Counted from the first letter of the stretch, positions 32,785 to 44,174 are shown. The stretch is 64,000 nt of DNA from Gonatopus flavifemur (GCA_018340375.1 JAFFJZ010000017.1:5694001-5758000); one strand, 5' to 3'. The notes: generated by a model not told the origin, from the letters alone. A program made the numbers and translations.

Positions 32785-34445
32785 TCAAAGTCAAAACCAA
32801 ACTATTCTTTCTTCAAACATCCAATTTAAGACTAAAATCAGCTAACTTCGACCAACACTTCTACCAGTAAGTATTACTAACCCCAATTCGTGACATCAAA
32901 GATCCTGCCTTCCTTATCGAAATACTGTGCATAGCCACTATATTTCAACCTCCTTTGGGATAATGTGCATAGTCGCTAATCCCAATTCATTTCCCAATTT
33001 CTCTTGGTTCTTGTAGAGATACTGTGCTCAGTCGCTATATCTCTATTCCTCTTTAGAGATCATGTGCAACAGCCACTAGTCTCTAAAATCCCTAACCAGT
33101 CTCTAAACAACTCTAGTTTTTTCAATTCGAGATAATGTGCTACAGTCACTAATCTCTAAAACTTTTTCTAATTCTTTCTAATTCTAATTTTTCAATTCGA
33201 GATAATGTGCATAGCCACTATATCTCGAATCTTTCTTTAATTCATTTTTCCACTCTATAGAGATAATGTGCTACAGTCACTAATCTCTAAAACTTTTTCT
33301 AATTCTTTCTAATTCTAATTTTTCAATTCGAGATAATGTGCATAGCCACTATATCTCGAATCTTTCTTTAATTCATTTTTCCACTCTATAGAGATGATGT
33401 GCATAGCCACTAATCTCTAAAACTTTTTCTAATTCTTTCTAATCCATTCTAATTTTTCAATTCGAGACAATGTGCATAGCCACTATATCTCGAATCTTTC
33501 TTTAATTCATTTTTCCACTCTATAGAGATGATGTGCATAGCCACTAATCTCTAAAACTTTTTCTAATTCTTTCTAATCCATTCTAATTTTTCAATTCGAG
33601 ATAATGTGCATAGCCACTATATCTCGAATCTTTCTTTAATTCATTTTTTCACTCTATAGAGATGATGTGCAATAGCCACTAATCTCTAAAACCTTTTCTA
33701 ATCTCTCCTAATCCATTCTAATTTTTCAATTCGAGATAATGTGCATAGCCACTATATCTCAATTTCTTTTAGAGACATGACATCCTATGTATCCTCACCC
33801 GAAAACCTAATCCTTTGTCTTTGACATCCGAATAAACCACTAGTTTACTAACCATCATTGTTTAGAAAATACCCCTTTTTTTTTATTATCATCACCGTGT
33901 GGTTATCAATTAAACCTTCATTCCAAATTTCCGAATTTGCTTTCAGTGCCGCGACCAATTATCAAAATCCTAAAGGAACTCGAAATAGAAAAGAATAGGA
34001 TCCTCAGGAAACAAAAATTAATAAACACCGAGGGGAATAGATTAAGAAAAAATATCTTATATAGGACAAAAAAGGATATCGAGAGGCTCACGAGAAAATT
34101 CGAGCTCCTCTTGAAGGAACAGAAGGCAGCCCTCTCAGCCCTCCCCAGCCAACGTGTCCGAATTAATAGATCCAATCTATCGAATAAGATTGTTAAAACT
34201 TCCGATAGACCCCAGCTACCCAGGAGGTGTAGCATATGTATTGAGTCTAAAAGAGAATTTTTAAGTTGCGTTAACTGTAAGGATTACGGTCGTTTGTATG
34301 CCGAACTAAGTGAGGCCGAAATAAATAAAGTTAAATTTACTGTAAATGAAAAGAAAGAAATCCTTTCGATTAAATATTTCGGTGATTCATATAAAAATAT
34401 ATCGGAGTTATAACCCTTTATATGTATAATTATCAATAAATAAAA
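32780..34445 (+). CDS. Two-exon gene of unknown function; start codon made by splicing
   Basis: Exon 1 is 32780-32866 (non-coding except its last base), the intron 32867-33946 (GTAAGTATT..TTGCTTTCAG), exon 2 33947 onward, stop at 34411-34413. Joining ..CTACCA to TGCCGCGACC.. creates CCATGCC. Exon 2 has no in-frame ATG, and upstream ATGs in exon 1 close quickly. The 155-aa product starts MPRPIIKILKELEIEK. Residues about 5-75 are rich in Lys, Arg, Glu and Leu and probably helical (ERLTRKFELLLKEQKAAL). Residues about 95-120 hold a possible metal site, CSICIESKREFLSCVNC. The tail (SEAEINKVKFTVNEKKEIL) is charged. No signal peptide or membrane segment. A basic coil plus a CxxC..CxxC cluster suggests nucleic-acid or protein binding, but I do not recognise the family. 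The intron bears a 14-hairpin array. Confidence 0.6.
32867..33946 (+). other. Intron containing the hairpin array
   Basis: Consensus donor GTAAGTAT, acceptor TTTGCTTTCAG. Between hairpins are pyrimidine-rich spacers with many branch-site-like TTCTAAT words. The two alternating hairpin types form a higher-order unit of about 134 bp at 33195-33760. Confidence 0.6.
32919..33760 (+). repeat. Array of 14 stem-loops with conserved loop and covarying stems
   Basis: Hairpins at 32919-32946, 32955-32985, 33014-33045, 33052-33087, 33129-33156, 33195-33230, 33258-33289, 33326-33361, 33389-33419, 33460-33495, 33523-33553, 33594-33629, 33657-33688 and 33733-33760. The shared core is TGTGC(N)2-4AG(C/T)C(A/G)CTA. 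Inside it GTG pairs with CAC or CGC around a 6-7 nt loop, mostly CATAGC. The lower stem differs but stays paired: GAAATA/TATTTC, TTGGGAT/ATCCCAA, TAGAGATA/TATCTCTA, TTTAGAGA/TCTCTAAA, ATTCGAGATA/TATCTCGAAT. Only the tenth has a stem mismatch (GAGACA). Confidence 0.85.
34434..34445 (+). terminator. Poly(A) signal of the hairpin-intron gene
   Basis: AATAAATAAA starts about 20 nt after the stop codon and is followed by T/G-richer sequence. Confidence 0.5.
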
Positions 34446-36160
34446 TTAACATTGTATTATACATCCTTGATCTTCATGAACTTAACCTACATCTCACTTT
34501 CCATTCCTCTTAGTCCATGCATAACAAACCCTTTATTTTAGTCAGAAAGGAAATTTTATAAATTTCAATTCTGATTCATGTCAACGGAAAGGTATTTCGT
34601 ACAGACGGAATCCCTGGACGTGACACTTTAATGAAAGAGTGATTTTTACATAATTCTACATCAATGTCAAATTGGTTTTCATACATGGAGCAGAGTAATT
34701 GCAATACTTTTCTCTTCAATAATTATGTATATACATTTTTTCATACATTTGGTGATTTTACAGCATTGTATTTGTCCCCCACATTTGCCAAGGAGAGTGA
34801 TACCTATTTTTCTCGAGGCCAAAGGGTATGAAAGAACATCTCCAAGTGAATTAAATCTACAATATTCCACTGAAATTTCATCGATGGTCCCATTGTTTTC
34901 TTTTAATGTGAAAATCTTTATGATTCTGACGATTTCCCTAGAATTTAATTGAACAGTGTTATTGGGATGTGACGTTGTCAAATACATTTGTCGGATCTTT
35001 ACTTTCGATAAATGAAATCTACCCATATAGACAATCCGATTTCTATTAGATATCTGAAAGATGTCTGAAAATTTAGTAAGATATCTTAAAATTTCTCGCG
35101 AAAGAGATCTTTGAGATATCATAAAGATATCGGACGCAACACTATTATATATCTTTAAGATATCTGAAAAGAGATCTTTCAGGAGCTTCTTTAAGATATC
35201 CTCATGAGGTCTCATGGGAGAGCAAAATTAGAAATCCGAAAAATGATATATTTCAGAAGTCATACAAAAACCCTGGTGGTAATGTTTATCATAATTTTCC
35301 ATAATTCTCATGAAAGTCATGAATCTTTATATTTCCTCATTTGGTACAAGTTCAAGGAGAAAATATTAGATCTTTCTTACCGAATTTGTAATTTATGAGG
35401 AAATATGAAAAATTGTCACTTTTATGAGAAATTATGAAAAATTATGAGATCTACCTTCGCCAAGGGATCGATACATGAATTCGATGAAGATGTTTCGAGA
35501 AGAAGACAGCCCGCTGCAAATTCATACATTCAGGTTCATAAATTCATTATTGTAATAGTTCAAGATATTCAAGAAGTGCAATTGCGCCTATAAATAGGAT
35601 AAGATGTCATCAAGTAAGTGCATGATATTTTTTTTGCATAATATATATATGTAAACGACGGTGAAGAGCAAGGTTAGGAATGCCGGTAATGTTTACTAAT
35701 GCTGATTTTGAAAAAGTATACAATGACATCCAACGAATATACGAATAAAATATCATACACTTACTTGGTGAGTTTTTATCCCATGAACAGGTCAATTGCA
35801 CCTTTGAATCCCTTGAATTCTAATATATAACATTTTTATATATAAGATTCAACATTTGACACGTACTGCACGCGAGAGAATGAGGCAGAAAAGTGATGCA
35901 AAAGGCAAAGTCGGTAGACGCCATCTTTTCAGAAATGAAGTTCTGAAAGATGCCTTATAGATGATATTTTAAGAACTCTGATGCAATCGATTTTTCAGAT
36001 ATATTTCAGATATCTTATGCAGGCATCTGTAAGATATCTTTTTGAAGATTTCTGATATACATTTATAAGACATCTTTTAGACACATCTTAAAGGTTTCTT
36101 TCATCGGATATCTTATATTCATCTTTAAGAACTCAGGGTTTACTGGGTATTTCCCTCGGC
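34446..36160. repeat. AGATATCT-rich inverted repeats, no gene
   Basis: 34990-35215 and 35935-36140 are crowded with AAGATATCTTT/AAAGATATCT words in both orientations, forming a loose foldback around a small element at 35271. A related stretch occurs near 50260-50350. No coding structure seen. Confidence 0.4.
35271..35466. mobile_element. Small CCCTGG-ended foldback MITE
   Basis: Starts CCCTGGTGGTAATG, ends CTTCGCCAAGGG. The interior pairs through CATAATTTTCCATAATTCTC against GAGAAATTATGAAAAATTATG. Same style as 38929-40041. Confidence 0.5.
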
Positions 36161-36169
36161 TACTACGTT

Positions 36170-38264
36170 TGATAAATTTTCAAATTCGTTTGACATTCTC
36201 AAAATTTTTTGTACAGGAACTGATCTAGAACTTGAAAAACCGTCAGGGGTATTATCTAATTGCTGCAAATGCACTGCTAATTAAGCCAATTGATTTTTGT
36301 GCCCTTTTATCAAACGTCTCACATATCCAGAACTATTTTCAAAATGGAATGCTGAATATTCAGTCAATGGTCCATTCATGTATTTGACATCGTCTGAAAT
36401 ATGTAAAAGGTTGTGAATATTCATTATTTGAGCATCTTTCCCATAATACGTAGGTGTCAGAGTGAAAAACAATTTCAACAACGTTTTTGCATAATCAACA
36501 TGAGTCAAAGCCAACTCTTTGCTGCATAATATCCTACAAGCGGTAAACAACAACATGTAATGTTCGTAAATATTTTCAGGAAGAAGATGAGACAAAATTA
36601 TTCCACTTGCATATAAAAAAAGGCTTATGTTGCGTGGCTTTCCACTGTCTCATTTTAAATAAATCTATTTTTTTTCTTTGAAATTCTTCCGGCACGCTAA
36701 TTATGAATATATTTAAAAGGTCGGATAATATTGAACGATTTTTTCGTCCAATTTTGCATGATCTCATTCCATGTAAAAAATTGTTCAACAAAAATCTGGA
36801 AACCCCTAAACATAAATGATGCACAGGAGCGGACTATGGCCTGTGCCAACGGTGCCATGGTGCAGGGGCGGCAGTCCATGAAAGGGCGGCAATCGGGTCG
36901 AAAAACATTTTTTTCCATTTTAATAATTTAAAAATAATTTTCAGGAGAATAATAAATTCTAAGCAATAAAACAACATCTTTCGGCAATCAATATTTTTGT
37001 GAAAAATCAATTTTTGCTGCCATATAAGGGGCGGCAAGCTAGATGGCACAGGGGTGGCGAAAACCAAAGTCCGCCTCTGATGATGCATGTAATCGATGAG
37101 AACGGATGGTACAGGATCAAAATTGATGATATCCACAAGTGGAGATTCTTCTTTTCCAAAATGATGTTCTGGCTGTTTTTGTTCTCTGAAAGATTCATTC
37201 GTCCGGAGTTCAGAGTCAGAACTATTGGAAATGCGTTTATTGGCAACTGTCATTCCTTGATCTTCACATCTCTCACATGCGAAAAAACCAGTATGTGAAT
37301 TTGTGCATTTGATATATGCTCTTGTAGGCATATCACACACGAATCCAATTACATTGAAACTAAAATGTTTCCCATCAATTTCAATGCCATGTTCAATTAG
37401 AAAATTGACTCCTCGAATAAATTTTTCTGAATATTCGCGCACTAACATAGGCTTACCATCCCCATGAAACACGCCTATAATGAAAGGAATACTCTTATAC
37501 GTTTGATTATGAACAAGTCCATAAATGGGTCAAAAATGTCTCGACGAATTTTGATAGACTTGAACACCATCAACATTAATTAGTAACAATATTTCATCTT
37601 CTATATAAATATCTACCGGAATGATTCGTTTGAGAGTTTTTTCAATACTGTAATAAATGAATTGACCATACGTACTGTTACTACTTAACATTGGATCTAT
37701 TGTAAATTCCCTACAGCTATATCGTAACAGCGTTTTTGAGCTTTTTGGAATATCCTCGTGTCCTTCTTCATTAAAATATGTAATAGATCATACACATTTT
37801 CTTGTTCAGATAGTTATGTGGTCTAAGACCCAACAATGGACTTTCTCTCGTGAAGTCAAAGGTGTTGTTGTAGTCTAAACATGAGGTTCATTGACAGAAG
37901 TTTCACAGGGATTTAATGAATGAGATGAATTAGTGAATAATGATGATGTGCTTCTTTGTTCAGTAGGATGAAAAATAGTGTTATCATATTCGTCTCTTTC
38001 CTGGTCTTCCACTACTTCGGTAATTTTAACCTGAGGTAGTGCGCTTAAACAGGGACATATTCGAACCGAACTGGATGCAGCGTCAGACCGAAATCCCGGA
38101 GTTTCATTTAATTCGCCGAAATCGTGTTTCGAATCGTCAGTAGATGATGGATTTTCTACTGATAATTTCAATTTATCCTCTAATGATCCTTCGATAGCAA
38201 AAAAAGAAGATATTAGTTCACAAACATTGGAATAATTGATGATGAATATTAAATTGCAATTCAT
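36170..38264 (-). pseudogene. CACTA/TNP2-like transposase gene, broken
   Basis: Minus-strand blocks in order: Ser/Glu-rich N-terminus (38264-37875); EDIPKSSKTLLRYS.. (~37770); LINVDGVQVYQNSSRHF, then TGA where the family has Trp, then PIYGLV (~37570-37510); FIIGVFHGDGKP (~37470); a CDMPTRAYIKCTNSHTGFFACERC metal-binding region (~37340-37250); PSVLIDYMHH (~37090); after a MITE, LCLGVSRFLLNNFL, EEFQRKKIDL and MRQWKATQHK (~36820-36620); a frameshift near 36597; LLPENIYEHYMLL and NIHNLLHISDDVKY (~36590-36400); then an in-frame TAA near 36280, with open sequence to about 36125. The order matches insect/cnidarian TNP2-like proteins of CACTA-type transposons. At least four lesions make it inactive. 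Confidence 0.6.
36824..37079. mobile_element. hAT-type MITE, 256 bp, inside the TNP2-like gene
   Basis: Starts CAGGAGCGGACT, ends AGTCCGCCTCTG, flanked by the 8-bp duplication ATGATGCA (36816-36823, 37080-37087). It splits the codons of the DYMHHLCLG motif. Confidence 0.85.
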
Positions 38265-38279
38265 GTTATTCTACGTTTG

Positions 38280-38928
38280 GTTGTGAATTCTTCTGAGTAT
38301 ATATGAGACATCAATATAGACATGAATGAATTGTGTTTTGTTTATAAACTTGAGAATCTTTATGCATGTCCCAAATGAACTCCCGTTATGTCAGTTCCAG
38401 AAGATCCTTGAGGATTCTTAAATTAATTTTTTTAAATGCAAGGCGTTCATAAAGAACTCATTCTGAACTGTCATAGCGAACCCTCTTAAAGAATCCCATG
38501 ATGAATTCATAAAGAATTCTTTATGACAACATTGGGATTAGGATACTATGTAGAAAGCCTTGAGCATCAGAATAAATGTAAAATATTATGCGCCAATGTT
38601 TTTTTTGTAAATCACGCAAAAACCGAAAATTTCCAATGCACAATAATAAAAGCTACAGCCACTCAACTCCAATTCCCATCAGTTTATTCAATTCCATCCG
38701 CAAAAACTCCAGTGCGCGTACGGAAAAAAATCCCATGTAGAATCTGCATTGCTTGTTGTTAATTTGACATAACCGCTCATATAAATGAATTGGGATAAAA
38801 TGTACATTGATACCTATATCATATGTACATTTTTTTGGAATGAATGGAAATAGCGTGACTATGGTAACCATGGTAAAAATGTGAATCCAACAGGACTCTG
38901 TAGTAGATTTGATGTGAGATCCACACTG
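38280..38928. other. No gene seen
   Basis: AT-rich. 38400-38530 has complementary words around AAGAATCC/GGATTC and AAAGAACTC, another small palindromic repeat. Nothing coding. Confidence 0.4.
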
Positions 38929-40041
38929 CCCTGGCGAAAAAATTTCTCATAATTTTTCATATTTTTCCATCATTTTTTTCTCATAATTTTCTCATAAAAT
39001 CCCATAATTTCTTGCGGATTTGGAACATCATGATGAGATATAATGTTTTCACAATTTTCCATAATTTTGTCATAAAATTTTCATATTTCCTCATAATTTT
39101 TGCATAAAATTCCATAATTTCTGAAGGAGTTTGAACACTCTTGTGAGAAATGCTTTTCTCATACTTTTTCATAATCCTCATACTATTTGATAATTTTTCA
39201 TAAATTCACATGAATTTTGAATAAAATCCTACCATTTCTCGAAAAAAGAGGGGTTGTTATAAAAGAAACAATTCCCTTCTCAAATTTCTAAATCTTTTAT
39301 AATCTCTCCAAAACATATGTTCGTAAAGTCACATAAGCAGTGACGGGGTGTGAGCTTGTCTGTCTTTCTTCAACTGACACGAAACAAAGGATAAGATGCG
39401 GGATTTTCCCTTGTTTTCACGCGAATTGAAAGAGGATAGAAATGTTCTCACCACGCTACTGCACATAAGATTTATCATTTATTTTTTTGATAAAACGCTA
39501 TGGAACCTTCCGAAGTAGCTAATCCAAGTAATCCGGATCACTTTTCAACCAATCAAAAAGCTTGAACATTGATCCAGATCACTTGGATCAGTCACTTCAG
39601 CGGGCTTCTATGTTCTCATATGTGTTGATATTTCATATTATCCTCCTCCTCTTTACGGATGCGAGAAGAAATTGTATGAAATTTTTAAGAAATTAGGACA
39701 TATATGGAATTTTTTTGAAAGATTAGAAAATTATATGATGATACACTTTTATTTATGAATAATTGTAACTTTTTTGGTCAGAAATTATGAGTTTTTATGG
39801 AAAAATGATGACTTTTTATGAAAAACCATATCTCATAGTCATCATTATATTTATGAAAAATTTTCTGTAATTTTATGAGAAATTATGATTTATTATAAGA
39901 AAACATTTCTCCTACCGAATGTTCCAATTCCTTGAGAAATCATGAAAATTTATGACATTTATGAAAATATATGAGAAATTATGAGAAATATGAAAGAATA
40001 CTGAAACATATGAGGAATTGTGTAAAACCTTTTCGCCAGAG
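38929..40041. mobile_element. 1.1-kb CCCTGGCGAAAA foldback element
   Basis: Starts CCCTGGCGAAAAAATT and ends TTTTCGCCAGAG. The left arm (38940-39220) is repeated CATAATTTT/CTCATAA words and the right arm (39690-40020) their complements. The centre (39250-39650) is non-coding. No clear target duplication. Confidence 0.55.
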
Positions 40042-40049
40042 AATAACGA

Positions 40050-40515
40050 TGTATTAGCGTTTTTAGAAAGATCATGAAGACAATGATATTTTCAAAATGT
40101 TTTTGGTTTTTCGTGCTCGGAGGACTTTTCTGAGCAACGTGAAACCTAATTAGATAATTGAAATCATAGTGTTCAAAAGATCATGATTTTTTGGTTTCCA
40201 AGTCTCGCCCTATATAAGGAACGTGCTAAATGGCATGAGGCATTCGTAGCACTCGCTCGGCAGACAACGGATCTCAGATCGTTCGATAAGTGAATACGTT
40301 TCATTTAAAGAAATATTCAACAATTATAAGGATAATAATTCATATAATTGTGGAAATAAATTATTATTGAAAATTAATTGAAATTGAAACTTTTTTCATA
40401 AGTATATTGGTAAAACCTCTCCATAATAATACAAAGGTATTAGTTACTGTGTGAATGTTTTCTGAAGATGGGTTTTGCTTGTTGTGTCTCTCTGAAAAAT
40501 CAGCTGGCGACCGTG
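40050..40515 (+). mobile_element. Possible LTR remnant with TATA box and primer-binding site
   Basis: TATATAAGG at about 40212 is followed by GCATTCG about 30 bases on, an AATAAA near 40354, and then TGGCGACCGTG (40505), a sequence typical just downstream of arthropod Gypsy 5' LTRs. Candidate limits are TGTATTAG.. (40050) and ..AAAAATCA (40502). No gag/pol follows, so only an LTR plus leader would remain. A host promoter is the alternative. Confidence 0.35.
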
Positions 40516-40770
40516 TTTCGTTTTACGAGTCTTCATAATCGCTAAAATATAATTGTGGTGAATTGAATCATTGTCACCAAGTTGTAATAACGAATCCGCA
40601 GCTACCTTGAGAAATGATTTTATTTAACCATGGTACCGTTTCAGACTGTATTGCCAGTTTCAGCAATACATACAAATAGTTGTGTCAATAAATACGTATG
40701 AGATTAGTTTAAACGTTTTTCCACCATGAAGACTATTTAATTTCAGGTTAGATAGAATTGCTACATACAT

Positions 40771-40869
40771 ACCTGAAATATTGTTTTCCTTGTTTGGATC
40801 CGAATCGAGTAGATTTGATACACTGAATTTTTTTGACTCGCGATGTTTCTTCACTCTATAATAGGACAT
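40771..40869 (-). CDS. Possible first coding exon, unknown gene
   Basis: ATG at 40869 opens a polar, Lys/Ser-rich stretch (MSYYRVKKHRESKKFSVSNL, then DPNKENNISG) that ends at a good donor CAG|GTATGTAG. I found no continuing exon in phase. Confidence 0.25.
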
Positions 40870-40899
40870 TTTTGTTTTTCATCGAATGAATTGCAATTC

Positions 40900-41673
40900 A
40901 GGGGACATATACTTAAATGAACAGTTTTTACACTATACGGGAGAGGACTTGTAGTAATTTTATATAGATACTCTAACACAAAAAATGAAAAAATGTTCCT
41001 GCTGAAAATGTCAGATAGAAATGGATTGAATTAGACAAAATTTGGATTTTAAGTCTCATTGTGTCTATCTATTTTTATGCGGTGTCCGAGAGTTCAGAAT
41101 CGCGTTGCAAGTAAGAAATTTGGATGAATTGAATCATTCGGACCCAAGATGATTTGGGATATTTATTGTTCGGAATATATATCAACCGTTGGTTGAATAC
41201 TGGGATGACCTAGGCTCATCAGATCGGCGGCATGGGTTCGCCAGAGTCGATTCAGTATCGCAACGAATCTGGCTATTTTCAAGACCCAGTGTTGGTTGAT
41301 GTCTGTCAAACGAATGGCACCAATTGAAAACCAGTGATGGTACAGTAACGGCTCAATTATTCTTGCCAAAGTCTGGCAATTGAATCCGTACCAATGCAGG
41401 ACCGTTTGTTCATTCCCGGTAATTTCCACATGGGTATTCGCGGTTTTCTCGTGAACCTTTGATTTTCAGGGCTCAGATGACGTTTTTGCCTTATGTAAGT
41501 ATTAGAATAGTTGCAGCACACCTCAAATGATGAGGTGAAAACCAGCCGAAGAATCCAGAATGGTTTGGACCGGAGCAAAAAAATCAAGTGTCTCTGGAAA
41601 TGTAAAATATCCCCGATTTTCTCATCAAACTTTGTTCTCCAGAGCCCAGATTCCGTTTTTGCCTCACGCGGGC
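40900..41673. repeat. Degenerate repeats, no gene
   Basis: 41150-41430 is of the TTGG/CCAA quasi-repeat type. 41460-41590 is the inverted relative of 17520-17680. The same relative also flanks element B on the other side near 46640. Confidence 0.4.
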
Positions 41674-42578
41674 ATCAGAATCAGTGATGCCAGCATTTGG
41701 TCGACCGAGTCGATTTACCCTCTCCATTGGACCATTTCTCGTCCCCACCACTCCAGCCGGGTGCACGCACACATTGAAACCCGTATTCATGTGATTCGGA
41801 AGCGGTCGGGTCACTTCGAGTCGGCTCGGACAATCGAGAGGGAACCAACTATCCGTCGGTCTTTGTCCTCTCAATATGTTTTGCGATCGGCTAACCGATA
41901 TATATATATGTTTACCGCTTTTTCTTTCCCAAGCGACAATTTTATTGTAATCAGTATCGAACTGACTTACCCGGCGCCCCGGGCGATTCTCGGCCGGAGC
42001 CCTTCGATATTTTTTTTGCTTTCAATTAAAGAGCCAGTTCAATACTAACTATTTAATTATCACGATAAAATATAGATTAGATGCATCTCATCATTCAATT
42101 GGATGAAATTTAATATGAGTAAATAATTTTCCACTTATTATGAAGCTTTCAAGAACACCTATATGTATTCTATAAGAATTTTTTCATAGTTACGCATTTT
42201 TAATAATCTTTTGGAATCTTGATAATTTTTCAATGAATTTCATTAGAATTGTCAATCAATCGATGGTTGAAGAATCCTCGGATAGGTTGGGGATCTATGA
42301 TAAATATCCTGCAGTGAATTTCATAATTTATCCTGATGAAATAATTATTCAGAAATCACTATGATATTCCAATGAGAATAATCAAATCGACATCGATTAT
42401 CAGATTAAATATCAAAAGAATAAGACTGAATATTCAATTAATTGAGTGCAAATTATTTTCGATGAACTGAATAATTAGATTTGAGCATTCAAATTGATAT
42501 TTCATCATTTCACACACTTTTAGTCTCTTTCCTTCGCTGTATCGCTTCATAGAGGTAATATGTGGTTGCTAATACTAT

Positions 42579-42651
42579 AAGAACCCATAGTGTAGCGGCA
42601 AAAGACATGGTTCTTGCGAAGGAACGGTCGAGTTCGATTCGGTGTGGAGAC
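42579..42651 (+). other. tRNA-like segment in left arm of foldback B
   Basis: GTGTAGCGGCAAAAG (box-A-like), loop TTGCGAA between GGTTC and GGAAC, and GAGTTCGATTC (box-B-like). The anticodon-like triplet is GCG, preceded by T at position 33. T and acceptor stems are imperfect. Confidence 0.4.
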
Positions 42652-43161
42652 ATTGCATTTTTTTCGTCATTTCTCTGGTGAACAATCCATTTTCACATTC
42701 AATTATTATTTTTCATGTCATTACATCGTCATTTTATTAATATCCTCAATGTTTCAGAATGCATTCGCGGATTTGACCAAGTACTGGTTCGAGTCGATTG
42801 AAAATTTCCCAAATATTCGTGTCCGTGAGATATAGATCGATCGATTCAAAATCTTCTGAGAAGAAAAATCAATATCACTTCGGAGGAACGTTTTTGAAAA
42901 AGTGTACTTGCAAATTTCATCAATGCCTTCGGCAATTTGATGGAAAAATTCCAAAAATCCGTCGGTACGGAATAAAGACCGATCGATTCGAAACCTTCTG
43001 TGGAGAAAAAACAATATCACTGCAGAGGAACGTTTTGAAAGAACGTACTCGCGAATTCCATCAAAGTCTTCGGCAATTTGATGACAAAATTTCAAAAATT
43101 CGTCTCTATGGAATGAAGACCGATCGATACGAAATGCTCTGAAATGGAAAATGAACAGCAG

Positions 43162-43388
43162 CACGGAGAAAAAATGGTTTGCTACTATAGCGCCTACAAA
43201 CAGATTTGTTGTCCTTGCGAAAATATTCACTCCAGCAGCTAAGACGTTAGTTTTGTTCACAAATTGGTTTATGTCAGCAAAAAAATGTAGTTGTGTCAAT
43301 CATTCTTCTTGCTCTATCAGCTAATTTTTTTTGTAGGCGCTACAGTAACAGACCTGCTTGTTATGCCAGCAATACTTTTTTCTCCGTG
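43162..43388. mobile_element. 227-bp MITE, copy 2
   Basis: CACGGAGAAAAAATGG..TTTTTTCTCCGTG, flanked by AG on both sides, inserted into a central unit of element B. Confidence 0.75.
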
Positions 43389-43947
43389 AGTTTAGAGAAA
43401 TGTTTCCAAAAGAGTATACTTGCAAATTTCATCAAAGCCTTCGGCAATTTGATGAAAAAATTCCAAAAATTCGTCTCTATGGAATAAAGACCGATCCATC
43501 CCAGATGACCTGAAATGAAGATTGAACAGCAGTTTAGAGAAATGTTTTCGGAAGAGTTTACTCGCAAATTTGATCAAACCCTCTGACAAATTGATGAAAA
43601 AATTCCCAAGATTTGTCTTCGTGGGATATAGACCGATCGATTCGAGATCTTCTGAGAAGAAAAATAGAAATCACTTCGGAGGAACGTTTTTAAAAAAGTG
43701 TACTTGCGAATTCCATCAAACCCTTCGACAAATCGATAAGAAAATTTCAAAAATTCGTCTCCATGGAATAAAGACCGATATATCCGAAATCTTCTGGAAT
43801 GAAAAATGAACACCACTTCGGAGGAAGGTTTTCAAGAAGCGCGTAAGTGACATTATGTCATTATAGTATAGAACTGATGTCAAACACACCAATTCTATTG
43901 AACTTCATTCGGATTCCGATACGCTGCACCCAGGAAGCTTCACATCA

Positions 43948-44174
43948 CACGGAGAAAGAAGTATTGCTGGCATAACAAGCAGGTCTGTTATCATAGCGCC
44001 TGCAAGAAAAATTCGCTGAAAGAGCAAGAAGAATGATTGACGCAACTACATGTTTTTGCTGACATAAAGAAATTTGTTAACAGAACTAACGTCCTAGCTG
44101 CTGTAGTAAATATTTTTGCAAGGATAACCAATTTCTTCGTAGGCGCTATAGTAGCGAAACATTTTTTCTCCGTG
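43948..44174. mobile_element. 227-bp MITE, copy 3 (opposite orientation)
   Basis: CACGGAGAAAGAAGT..TTTTTTCTCCGTG, flanked by CA on both sides, in the loop of element B. Confidence 0.75.

Noticed and set aside
33014..33045. Hairpin loop as an iron-responsive element
   Set aside because: One loop contains CAGTC, but the CAGUGN hexaloop and the bulged C are absent and other loops differ.
32919..33760. Hairpin array as a CRISPR array
   Set aside because: The repeats are not identical, the spacers repeat each other, and it lies in a spliced eukaryotic intron; the resemblance is only regular spacing.
33937..34413. Gene starting at TTG 33937 upstream of the acceptor
   Set aside because: This would read through a strong acceptor and use a non-ATG start; the spliced A|TG start is a better explanation.
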